A DNA stretch of 64,000 bases from Phytophthora sp. 'mugwort'. Taxonomy: Eukaryota > Oomycota > Peronosporomycetes > Peronosporales > Peronosporaceae. Below the pieces are notes generated by a model. It was not told where the DNA came from. It saw nothing but the letters and a program-made list of their open reading frames with translations, and made no database searches. Where the stretch lies: contig JAUCEF010000017.1 of the NCBI GenBank assembly GCA_033558025.1, positions 496,001 to 560,000 on the forward strand, given 5' to 3'. Shown piece by piece: positions 34,715 through 44,140 of this stretch (positions are counted from its first letter, which is position 1; each line of letters opens with the position of its first letter). Both the position numbers and the translations under genes were made by a program.

Positions 34715-35064
34715 TGTGATGGGGTGTGTTCCCTGATGGATGGCCCATGACCAGCTGGTGTGGCCATCCAATATGGAACGCTCACACACTAGGTACGGAT
34801 CGCATCTAGGAGAGAGACATACCACTAAGTATGGATCACACTTAGACGAGAGACACAGTTAGGTACGAATCGCACCTAGATGAGAGACACCTTTAGGTAC
34901 GAATCGCACTTAGAAGGAGACAGGGCGTGAGAACCACCCATTGAGAAACCGGTGATAAGGGATGCAGTAATTAGGCAGTTTACAGTAAGTAGGAACATAA
35001 GAGCATGTTAATAAAGACCCAGTTAAAATCTAACCTAGAAGCTCGCAAGTCGTGGGAAACCTGT
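34715..35064 (+). repeat. 3' LTR of the gypsy element
   Basis: Begins TGTGATGGGGTGTGTTCC and ends near GTCGTGGGAAACCTG. It has four copies of the 34 bp tandem unit (34791, 34827, 34861 and 34895) against three in the 5' LTR. Beyond the end the sequence passes directly into repeat A2. Confidence 0.85.
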
Positions 35065-35970
35065 TAACCGCTCAACGCTCAAACTCGGCCAAAATCTGCG
35101 GATACAGCCACTCCCAGTGAGCCTCGTGTTTCCTACGGCCCGGCCAGGGTGTGGTGTAGTGAACGCCAGATGACATGGTTCACATATCGCACTAAAGGTA
35201 GCCACGGTACTACCCGCTGAGTACGAAGTCAGCTGGCAACTCGGCTACTCGACTGGATGAACTCAGCCGGTCGCTGAGTTCGGGTGTTTCATCGAGTTAT
35301 TTATGAAGGGTCGGTCGAGATCTGAGCGCACTTCATTTACCTTGATATTTGTATAGGAACATAGTTAGCAATAGGAGGAGCCTCTTGGCTCCTCCTATTG
35401 CTAACTATGTTCCTATACAAATCCCAGGAGATAAATAATAACAGAGAACTCTTTCCAAGTCCAAGAAAAGTGTACACTATCCGGTAAGTCCATGCACGGG
35501 CTGGATTATGGTCACCGTTGACACCCAAGAGGCATAGCTTGTAGGGCATAGACTGGTAGCGCCAAGAGAACTAGGTCGGTCCGGTGAAGGGCGTGTCTCG
35601 CCAAGTGCGAAGGAGCAAGTCCTGCCGAACTCGGCGGGCCGGTACGCCGTACAGCCCGGGTACCGTAACATTTCTTTTGAGAAGCCATGTTCTCGGCGAC
35701 CCGTCAAAGCGCTAACGCGTAGTCGTCCACTCTTTAGCGGAGGATACGGGATATTTTCATGGAAGCCAGAGGCAGTCAGCTTAGCTGACCTCTGTGTATT
35801 GACTGGCTTGGGGCACTTGGTCTCGGCGGAAGCGAGACACCACTGTCCCAGAAGGGCTGAAATGTTAGGGCAACCCAGCGCAGGCCAACAAGGGCCGACT
35901 AGCTCGGCTATTGTTGTGATTCTTGCCTAAGTAACCACACCTGACTATTTGTGTGTGCTGAAATACCACA
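35065..35970 (-). repeat. LTR-like dispersed repeat, copy A2
   Basis: The reverse complement matches A1 (6274-7900) block by block. Read on the minus strand it starts TGTGGTATTTCAGCACACAC at 35970, directly inside the pogo-like transposase frame. It ends against the gypsy 3' LTR. It contains a perfect 36 bp-arm hairpin (35347-35422). No coding domain is attached. It is interpreted as an LTR and leader truncated by the gypsy insertion. Confidence 0.65.
35347..35422. repeat. Perfect inverted repeat, 36 bp arms, 4 base loop
   Basis: Arms at 35347-35382 and 35387-35422 are exact reverse complements (ends ATTTGTATAGGAACATAG and CTATGTTCCTATACAAAT) around TCTT. Copy A1 has a single matching arm (near 7625-7660), so one arm was probably duplicated in inverted orientation in A2. 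Confidence 0.9.
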
Positions 35971-36263
35971 AGGGCCTTGACAACGAACTGCTGTCGAGAA
36001 CCGCGAACAGAGCTGCCGTACTTAAGTTGTCGCTTGTTGCCAAGTTTGGCGCGCATCCCCTCCCTCTTTTTCCACCAATCCCGGGCCTTGTTCATATTGA
36101 CCCGGCGATTGCTGGAACGAAACAGAGCAGCGAACTGGTCGAGGGTTGTGCCGATGAGACCGTCTTCGCCGTTTAGCTCTGCATCGATCTCCATCCACTC
36201 AATGCATTGGACGCGACTCGGCAGCGAGACGACGTGCTGGAGTGCTCGTTTGTGCCCCGCCAT
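35950..36263 (-). pseudogene. Pogo-like transposase, N-terminal part
   Basis: Minus strand ATG at 36263 starts MAGHKRALQHVVSLPSR. It is followed by a helical, HTH-like DNA-binding region (LDQFAALFRSSNRRVNMNKA, RDWWKKREGM) typical of the N-terminus of pogo/CENP-B-like transposases. Coding resemblance stops at about 35970, exactly where repeat A2 begins. The right terminal inverted repeat lies about 200 bp upstream. The C-terminal half is 9 kb away at 26480-27076. Confidence 0.55.
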
Positions 36264-36618
36264 CAGGTTCTAATTGTGGGGAGCTGCCGGTGTGACTGTT
36301 TTCGTCGAGACTGCGCAGCCATCAGTCAAGTTAATACCGACTAATTTTGGTGTATGGCTTTTTTAGAATCATGACTATTTTGTGTGCACGACTAATTAAT
36401 GTGACACTGCATACTAAGTACGATGCACGCCTATTTAGGTCGCACGACTAATAAGGTGGGGGTATACCGATTTTTGAAATTTCCCGTCCTTCTGAAAGCT
36501 CTATTATTAAGCTTATCAGAAAAGTATGAAGAAAAGATACATGTGGGTTTTGTGATGAGATTTTGCTGATAATAAATTGAGCAATCATGCATGAAAGATG
36601 AGCGATCGAACTCTCCGC

Positions 36619-38330
36619 TCAATTGAAATTCAAGCGGCGCCAAATCGAATCAAGCCAAAACACGTCATGGGCAAGTCGAAGAGGCTTCCCAGTCTCTGCT
36701 CCTGGAGGCCACGCTATCTCAGCGTTCATAAATGATGAGTACGTATCAACTCCATCTTTTCCGGACCAATCGAAATCAACCAGCACGACTCGATTCTCGA
36801 CAGGATCCACATCACGTTGCTGTCACGAAGGTCACCATGGGACGAAAAGGCAGCTGCTGAAGTGCTCTTATCTTGCAGAGTTGATCACAAACCATCGCTC
36901 GATCGATTTTCGCCAGCGCAAGGGATATCAAAGGAAGTCTTTCCATAACGACGAATGCCCAACCACTCGGCAACGATTCACAGAGGCGCAGAGCCGGAGC
37001 AAACCCTGTGTTCGAACAATACTGATGGACTTCCTTTCCGTATCTCTTGGCAAACTTGACGATAGCTTCAACTCCATCTTGAAGTTTTGCACAAAAACAA
37101 ACCGCTAGATCACTTCTACATATTGAAATGAGATAGTTGCCCTGTTGAATTCACATAATATTTGTACGGGAACCTCAATCGATCCAGATCATTTGTATTC
37201 GCGAGATAGTAATGGCTGGTGACAAGTTGGCTGCACTCTTCCGTTAGTTCTCGTAGTGAAATCTTCAAAGAAGCGCGCACACGTGTGAGCGATACCATCA
37301 ACCACTCGTTGTCGAAGAAAAGAAGCGGAAAGCTCATGACTAGAGGCTCGCAGATCGCGTTTTCGTCGCCCGTATTCACAATTCCAAACACGCTCATGAG
37401 CGGTCCACAGATATCCACCAAGAAACATGGGAATTGATGGTGAACGGCGTGTGGCAAGTTCTTGATGTAGTATGCAACGTTTTGGATTGTCGGCGCTCCA
37501 CCACCATCTCATTTCTGGAGTTTGCATGCCAAGTTGAAGAGTAGCGTTTCTCCATAACGATAAGAACCATGTGACACTGATCCATTGACCGTCCCAGGCG
37601 TAATCGTCGAGGCTGGATAATCCACATGCAGATATTCGTTGAGCAAGTTCCGGGCATTCTCGGCTAGTTCTGCTTCGCTTTCGTGTGGAATGGACATGCC
37701 GTGACAAAGCTTGATCACAAACTTACAGTCTTCGTTACCGAACTCGATTTCCTTGCAATTCTCCTCAAACCTTGCGAACGTTTTGTTCAAGAGTACTCTT
37801 GAACGGCGGAATCGGCGTTTTGTCGTCTGAACGGTCGATGTGATGGAAGTCAGTACTCTTGAACGGCGGAATCGGCATATTGTCGTCTGAACGGTCGATG
37901 TGATGGAAGTTCTGACCATTGAGCTATTTCAACCACTTCACCCAACTTCCACACCCTACATTTCGCAAATGAAGACGGTGTAATTAATTCCCTCACTTCG
38001 GCGAGCTTTCTCTCCTTGGCCACAACCGGCACAACCGTATCCACTCGACGCTGCGTCGGGACTACCACGATGAGCGCATCTTTCTTTGAACCACGGAACG
38101 ACCCAATCAACGCATTTTCTGCCAACGCCTTCAACGCCGCCCGGTTCTCGAAGGCTCTGAGGCCGGGCGTACCACGTTCGCGAGAGTGTTCGAACACTTC
38201 ACCTTCACTGCATCTAGGCGTCGAAACACCTTGGCATCGTCCGCGTAATCAATGCAATAGGCTGACGTCACCCCATTGCCTTCTACATCCACCAGCTGGA
38301 ACCACACTTCACGCGTTAAATTCGAGAATG
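36619..38330 (-). pseudogene. CRN-like effector gene with kinase-like C-terminus, broken
   Basis: The minus-strand trace begins near 38330 (VWFQLVDVEGNGVTSAYCID). After a shift near 38170 it gives LRAFENRAALKALAENALIG and SFRGSKKDALIVVVP, the end of a ubiquitin-like CRN N-domain. A linker follows (to 37925). After a 60 bp tandem duplication that introduces a stop come FARFEENCKEIEFGNEDCKF (near 37770) and FPCFLVDICGPLMSVFGIV (near 37430). Near the end are GFAPALRLCE-like residues and VLVDFDWSGKDGVDTY (36745), then EIAWPPGAETGKPL. That D-F-D-W segment and its surroundings resemble the metal-binding end of an atypical protein-kinase fold found in oomycete CRN-like proteins. At least three shifts and several stops are present. 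CRN proteins act in host cells; no signal peptide is seen here. Confidence 0.6.
37794..37913 (-). repeat. 60 bp direct tandem duplication
   Basis: Two adjacent 60 bp copies (37794-37853 and 37854-37913) differ only at 3-4 positions (GTTT versus ATAT near 37817/37877 and the last base). The period is exactly 20 codons, but the junction creates a TGA in the frame that matches the upstream domain. Confidence 0.85.
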
Positions 38331-38712
38331 ACTGTTAATGAACACTCGTGAAATAACCTCAGATGAGGTTTAATACTGATCTGCATCATTCCTACGTCAT
38401 TACACTCCTAAGTGATGGTCACATAGTATACCCTCCTTAAGCCGATACTGACACCTATTAATATTAATAACTTTAACATCCTTTTGGTGACAGAGTCGAT
38501 CCATACAATCAAATGCAATACCCTGACGAATTCGCTGTTGGCTAAAGTCATCTTTCTTGCGTTTCTCGCTCTCGCCGCTATTGCTTATGCGGCAACATCG
38601 ATTTAAGGTAAAATAAGTTAAAAAAAAAAACGTACACATAATGTGCTAGACGTTACTATTCCTGTCGAGCTCCAGTTCGTGTTGAATCGTTACAGGAGAC
38701 ACCATGTATTTC

Positions 38713-39651
38713 TTAAGGCTTGCATTTTTCACCTTTCAACGACTCCAAGTGCAAGCGCAAGTCGTTTGAGGTAGCAAGTGCCGTAGCAAGATGCTGCTTT
38801 ACAAGCCGAATCAGATCCTTCAAATCCGTTGCCTCCTGTTGGTGTAGCACTTGGCATCGAGCTAGCTCCTCTTCCCACTCATCGTTTGTCCTCTCTTTCT
38901 GGCCGGCTTTAATGCAACGCTGCTCGATCAGTGAAGCTTTTAGTTCAATTAGCAATGCTGCTTCAGACGCCTTTAGCTGCGTTGGGTTGTTCTTGAATGT
39001 CTTGAAGTGAACGCTGTTGGACATCTTTTCGTAGTCCACCGCTCGATCTTCGAACCTGGCTGCTCGATACAAGGTCGCCAGTAGATTCTTCTGTGTGTCA
39101 GATAGCTTGAATGGCTCTGATTTCAAATTCCGTCCGTACGGGCGGCTCCCGTGTTTGTCCTGCCCGAGTTTTTGTTTGAGCGCAGCGCATGCATCGTGTA
39201 GTTCCAACTTCGGCAGCTCCGTATCCGCGAGGTCGTCAACGGGGTCCAGGGTTTTGTCCTGTTGAGTGGAGGGGTGGTGTTTTTCACCACTTTTGATATC
39301 AGTAGCAGCAGTTTCGAGCGGGTTCATCGCTTCTTGATGCCTCACTGGAACCGGATCGTGCCTTATGGTAAGGATGTCGTTGGCGCCTGTAGATGTTTGA
39401 ATTTTACATTTGAAAAAAAAGATCTTACTATGTTCGATCCTGATAAAATAAAAATTAAATTGCGACGTACCGTTTGCGTGCCACCTCTCCTGCGCGTGGC
39501 GACGTACTCGCCTTCTTGTGCTTACCAGAACGTACTTGGGTCGACAAGAATCTTGCTCGGAAGGTCCCTCGACGATGCGTGGGGTTTTGTGAAGATCTTC
39601 ATTCCGGGGGGGGGGGGGGGCGGAGCCATGGGGTCGACGGTTCAGGGGCAA
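38713..39651 (-). CDS. Unknown charged, coiled-coil protein with one intron
   Basis: Exon 2 (39386-38713) and an upstream exon (at least 39651-39471) join across an 84 bp intron (39470-39387) with GTACGT donor and CTACAG acceptor, keeping frame. The upstream frame stays open to about 39730 without ATG. An ATG at 39631-39629 would enter the frame only if the 15-base C tract (plus-strand G tract 39606-39620) were one base longer. The first in-frame Met is at about 39330 (MNPLETAATDIKSG). The protein has a Pro run, an acidic middle and a long Lys/Glu/Leu-rich helical C-terminus (for example RTNDEWEEELARCQVLHQQE). No family is recognised. It could be a host gene or an effector-like relic. Confidence 0.5.
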   Translation of the reverse strand: MPLNRRPHGSAPPPPRNEDLHKTPRIVEGPSEQDSCRPKYVLVSTRRRVRRHAQERWHANGTSQFNFYFIRIEHSKIFFFKCKIQTSTGANDILTIRHDPVPVRHQEAMNPLETAATDIKSGEKHHPSTQQDKTLDPVDDLADTELPKLELHDACAALKQKLGQDKHGSRPYGRNLKSEPFKLSDTQKNLLATLYRAARFEDRAVDYEKMSNSVHFKTFKNNPTQLKASEAALLIELKASLIEQRCIKAGQKERTNDEWEEELARCQVLHQQEATDLKDLIRLVKQHLATALATSNDLRLHLESLKGEKCKP

Positions 39652-40305
39652 TTCGAAGGGTGCAGTGGAGAAATCCGATACCGTTGAAGTGGTAGGTTCA
39701 GTTTTTACGGGAGTAAAAATACTTCTTACTGCTTACTTACTTTGCTGGCGCACAACAAAATTTCACGAACTGATTTAGCTCAATTACCAGTGTGCTGCAT
39801 ACCTGGGCGATCTCTGTTGTGACACGGGAATGGTTGGATAATTTGCCGGCTTATGGTTGCCACATAAGCAGCGCTCATAATGATAAGGGAGAGGTGTGCT
39901 TGGTTTGTCGATTCAATACCTGCTTTCAGAGTGCACTTGCAGCTTATCTTGCCAGTTTTGTCTAACTACATCACGCAACACTCATGCAAGATCTGGTAAT
40001 ACATGTAGTAGCCGTAATGGCCAAAACCGGTCTGATCCCTGCTGAAGTCGGGCTGATGCATATATGTAAAAGGTGGTAGGCCTAATTATGATGCAATTAC
40101 TGGCCTCAGCAGAGTAGGCGTAGTGGCACGGCCGAAGTAGAGGTATCAACCGTGATAAGTTTCGATGGTGGTCGCCCGTTCAAGAGGTTGGCAAGGGCTC
40201 TCTTTATTTTCTTTGGGATCTATAAGTAGTAAAATGTTGCAGTAAAAAAAAAAAGCTTCCATCCCAACGAGTTTAGATAACTACAAACACCTCCTTAAAT
40301 CCACT

Positions 40306-40307
40306 AG

Positions 40308-40340
<33 letters not shown>
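40306..40340. repeat. (AT)n microsatellite
   Basis: About 14 consecutive AT units next to the stop of the Helitron helicase trace. Confidence 0.95.
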
Positions 40341-40341
<1 letters not shown>

Positions 40342-40346
40342 GCTTG

Positions 40347-43300
40347 TTATATATGCTGCGTAGATTTCCAGTCGTTAAATTCGAATATCGCGTCCCTGGA
40401 AGCGTAGTTTGGTAATGCAATCATACCAATCAGACGTTGCATCTCGCTGGCGACCGCTTCAGTTGACTTCAACTGTTCGAGATATTGTCGCGTAATTGGT
40501 TCCGTCGGTGTGAGGCCCGCGAGGCAAACAGCTCGAGATAACGCTACGTAGAGCCTCTGACAAGGTACCCCATCACGTCGATCAAGAGGTGTAACAACGA
40601 TACCGTCGTGGCAAGTTTGACCTTGGAGCTTCTCCGTAGTGCACGCAAATGCAGGTACGAGGACAAACTGTGTCAGTGTCACTGACGTATTGCGACAGAT
40701 TGGGAATATTTCCTAGTCTGGCACTTCCGTGTAATGGAGGAAGCCCGGTCACGCCCTCCGGGAGCCCTTCAACAATAATATTTTGGGCGCCGTATAGTCG
40801 TATGAGCAACAGCGCCGGCAACCGCAACAGTTTGTGGTTTTCAGCACCAGCCACTTCGTACACAATTTCGGGAATCGCAACTGAAGGCGGGTGCATGCCT
40901 ACAACCGTTTCAATGGCCCCGCTCGCAATTACTTCGGCATCGAGTAAGTCGGGATGTTATGAGTCACCATCACAGGCGTCACAAAATAAAATAGAAGTTT
41001 CATCGGGATCCTGTCCGTGCGGTTGTCATTTACGTTTGACAGGTGCTCGACGATCAATCTCGACCGTGTCGAAGATTGCGGCATGCATTCGTAAAATTGG
41101 TAGTTTCCGTGCGTATGCAATGCGGAAGGCCATATCGTTATTTATCGCACATCGAAGCTTGTTGGTGCAAACAACAACAGGACGATAGTATGTTTCTCGC
41201 TGCTCAATGTCAGATCCTGTAGGATCGTCGGATGTTTTAACGCACGTAATGAGCGTGTCTAATTGAGTATCCGAAAGACGCCCCCACCGTAGATCATCAA
41301 GAATTTTTAATGTAAACAGTGTAAAATCTGGCTCGCATATGTTTAGTAGAAATATGACAAAGTTGATAGCCGCACACAGTGCATAGCCAGCTTGACGTTG
41401 CCGATTTGCATGCGGCGGAGGACGTTGAAAACCTGTTCACAAAGTTTGCATGAAACGACGATATAGATACACACCTACCAGCTTCATAATGTAGTAGAAA
41501 CGTACATGGTGATCCACCAATTGGGGGTAGCAGTAAGAGATCCCCAATCAGTAGTACATGTCTTCCACCCATAGATTTCTCGGGGGTCAACGCCATTGAA
41601 CGTGAGCTGAATCAGCTCATCCTAAAGCCCTTAAGATGTGATCGAAATTTCGTCTATTATGACAAGTGCAACGCGACTGAACAGAGCTTTCATCTCAGTA
41701 ATTGGTGCAGCATTTGGTTCCGCCCCGTTTAGCTTCAAATTTCGGTACTGTGCATCACTCCTCCTTTGATATTGATAGCTGCTACGCCAGTGAAAACTAA
41801 GGTCTCAACGCTGCCAGCGCGACTCCATTTGCTTGCAAACGCAAGCAATGCTTCCACAACGGTTGATTTCCCGGTCCCCGCATCACCTCCCAAGTATCCC
41901 AGTGACTGGTCTTTGATATTGTAGGGTGAACGTCTACATTTTGCAGGAAGTTTGGCTTCGATAGCGCGTCTGCTATGTCCTGTGAGTAAGCATAAAGTAA
42001 ATGGCGAGCGGCAACTTCGAACGCAACATGCTGCTAAAAGTTAAGCTGAAATGCTTGAGCAACCATAGCAATTTCTGGGAATTTAGACAGGTTTGTTGGC
42101 GTCCAACGAGGTGTTTTCATTAGGTGATTGAAACGGTACCGGTCCAAAGCACTCTCGCAACCGTTCCAACCGTGTTGGCGCTTGACAAAACTGCTCTATG
42201 AACTTGTGTGTACATAGGCATTCTTCTCCGACGGATGCAGCAGCCGAGGCTACTATGCGAGAATGGCACGACTCCATGCTAAACCCCGACCTGACACATA
42301 CATCCTCAGATAGAAATTGATAGGATTGTCCTGCTGCACAGATTCCCTTTCTAAATTAGTCACACTTTGCGCGGTGAATGCAGCATCATCGGCCAGCCTT
42401 TGCATTGAACAATCGGGCGCAGTGATAGTCGTGACGTCAAGAAGTCATCGGAACTGTTTCGTAGGTAGTCTCATCTCGATTGAATCGACGATGTCTGTGC
42501 GATCAGGTACCCATGAACTCGTCGGTGGGGCTCTCTTTTTAAACAATTCGTCCTCTGCGGACTCGTTGTCGCGGCCATCGGATCGCTGTGCTTTATAATA
42601 ATCCTGCCATTGGGATTCAACTTCTGCATCGAGCAGACAGCTGTGCTATCACCGTGAGGAACGAAGGTTCGGTACCCAAGTAACCCTGACTCGTTTTCAT
42701 TGAGTAATGTAGATTGCCGATGAGGCTTGAAGAACGTTAGAACAGCTAAATAGTAAAAGTCGGCCAGTTCCGATTCCGGGTTGCTCATGATGTCAGGGAT
42801 CTCCTTACCACATATTACGAGCACCTTTGCCGAGCTCAATTCGCATACGAAACTTGTTCTACGACGGCCGGGCGTCGAAGATTTATTTCGGACGTAATCA
42901 AATCGCTCACAAATATCGATGAACGCCACGCGCTCCAAATCAGTTTTGCGTTCCCAATACCTCTCAAGGGCGTTATCAGATGGAATGTCGGCTTGCGGCG
43001 ATCGCACAAAATCTTGCTGTGAAACACGAACTCATGCGAAAACCAAAACGGCGTATCATTAAGTATGTACAATGCGGCCACTGTTGCCGCAATTTTTTGG
43101 TCATTTGTAACCGTATACAGCATCGATCCAAAAAAAATTATATCCCCTCTTTCCAAAGAAGACGTATCCGTAGGAAGAGCATTTGTCTTTGCCGCTGCCT
43201 TGTAAATGCTGCCAACCACAGCACAACTTGATTTCCTACCAGATTCTGGCTTTTGAGGCAGTACTTAACCACGTATGCTGCTGCATCCTTCCAGCTCCTG

Positions 43301-44017
43301 CTTACAACCATTTGGGCGTCATGATTGCATTTCATTGTGGCCATGACAACAGCGTTATATGCGTTGACGTACTCGCACCCAATAGGTCGATGAAGTCGGG
43401 GGTATTCACCATTTTCAATTGTAGTGGGCCCCAAGTGAACCGCTTTTGGCACTAAAAACCTGCAAACGCTTCCTCTTAAAGTCCGCACAGTTTTTTTTTT
43501 TGCGTAGATACAGAATTGCAAAAATGTCAAATATTTAGAAAGAAGGCATAGCGATAGCTATCATACCTTGAACCAGGATCTGCAGTGTTCCAACAATGAA
43601 CTCGAACGTCTCGTACGACCAGTGATGTTGCCACCAACCTGCTATATCTATCTTGCGGCGGCCGATACTACTTCTCAAAGTCTTTCCATTAAGAATCCAT
43701 GATATTATACTGACCGGCAGCTAGCTTTGTTATAGACGCGTCGATGACGTCTTTAACCTTGAACGTCTCCCCGCACGCGGAACAGACTAGGATTCCTTGA
43801 CCAAGCTGCTGTATTCGCGCCAATTTGACTTCATCAGATATATCATTTCTGCTTGGTTGTCGTCTAAACGGGTTCGTAATTGGTTTAAAACGTATCCGCT
43901 GACTAAAACATATTTCCTGGTCGAGCTGCAAACGCACTTCATTTTGGTGGTGTAGTGGATGGTAGCCACGTGAAATGCGAACGGGGAACCGCTGAGATCA
44001 ACACGAGCCGCAGACAC
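40347..44017 (-). mobile_element. Helitron relic (Rep plus PIF1-type helicase)
   Basis: Read on the minus strand, an N-terminal zinc-ribbon-like piece (GILVCSACGETFKV, near 43790) and a Rep-like region are followed by a PIF1-family helicase. Rep trace: RPIGCEYVNAYNAVVM, MKCNHDAQMVVS and DAAAYVVKYCLK with the paired Tyr (near 43400-43250). Helicase Walker A is GDAGTGKSTVVEAL (near 41885), and the terminal motif is TEKLQGQTCHDGIVVTPL with LYVALSRAVCLAGL (40640-40510). Rep followed by PIF1-type helicase is diagnostic of Helitrons. Many frame breaks are present; 5' TC and 3' hairpin/CTRR ends were not located. Confidence 0.75.
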
Positions 44018-44140
44018 AAAGGATTGCTCAGAGCTCTGGTTGTTTTTAGTGATCCAGAATGAACGTTGATGGAGCAGGTTTGAGAGGTTTGGCAGGGAGA
44101 CGAAGCCGTTTGCCTAGAATGAATGTCGCACTAATAAGTA

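Larger units (their letters stand above)
27077..35064 (+). mobile_element. Ty3/gypsy chromovirus-type LTR retrotransposon (decayed)
   Basis: Two related LTRs (27077-27376 and 34715-35064) flank gag, protease, RT, RNase H, integrase and a chromodomain in the Ty3/gypsy order on the plus strand. An unusual extra ORF lies antisense between the chromodomain and the 3' LTR. The coding chain has many frameshifts and stops. The LTRs differ by substitutions and by one copy of an internal tandem repeat, so the insertion is not recent. It interrupts the pogo-like transposon. A target-site duplication is not apparent, consistent with later rearrangement at the 3' side. Confidence 0.9.
26264..36466 (-). 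mobile_element. Pogo-like transposon split by nested retroelements
   Basis: The left end (26266) reads CACCCATCACCCTTATTAGT and the right end on the minus strand (from about 36466) reads TATACCCCCACCTTATTAGT. These inverted ends are flanked by TA at 26264-26265 and about 36465-36466. Transposase halves lie on the minus strand just inside each end: the N-terminus at 35950-36263 and the C-terminus at 26480-27076. Between them sit a Ty3/gypsy element and the LTR-like repeat A2. About 150-200 residues of the transposase middle are missing, so a deletion accompanied the insertions. Ends and order are seen; the history is inferred. Confidence 0.65.

Noticed and set aside
33865..34719. 284-codon plus-strand frame inside the gypsy element
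   Set aside because: It is the hydrophobic mirror of the Lys/Ala/Ser-rich minus-strand frame; the composition (runs of Phe, Leu, Val, Gly) follows from AAG/GCC codons on the other strand.
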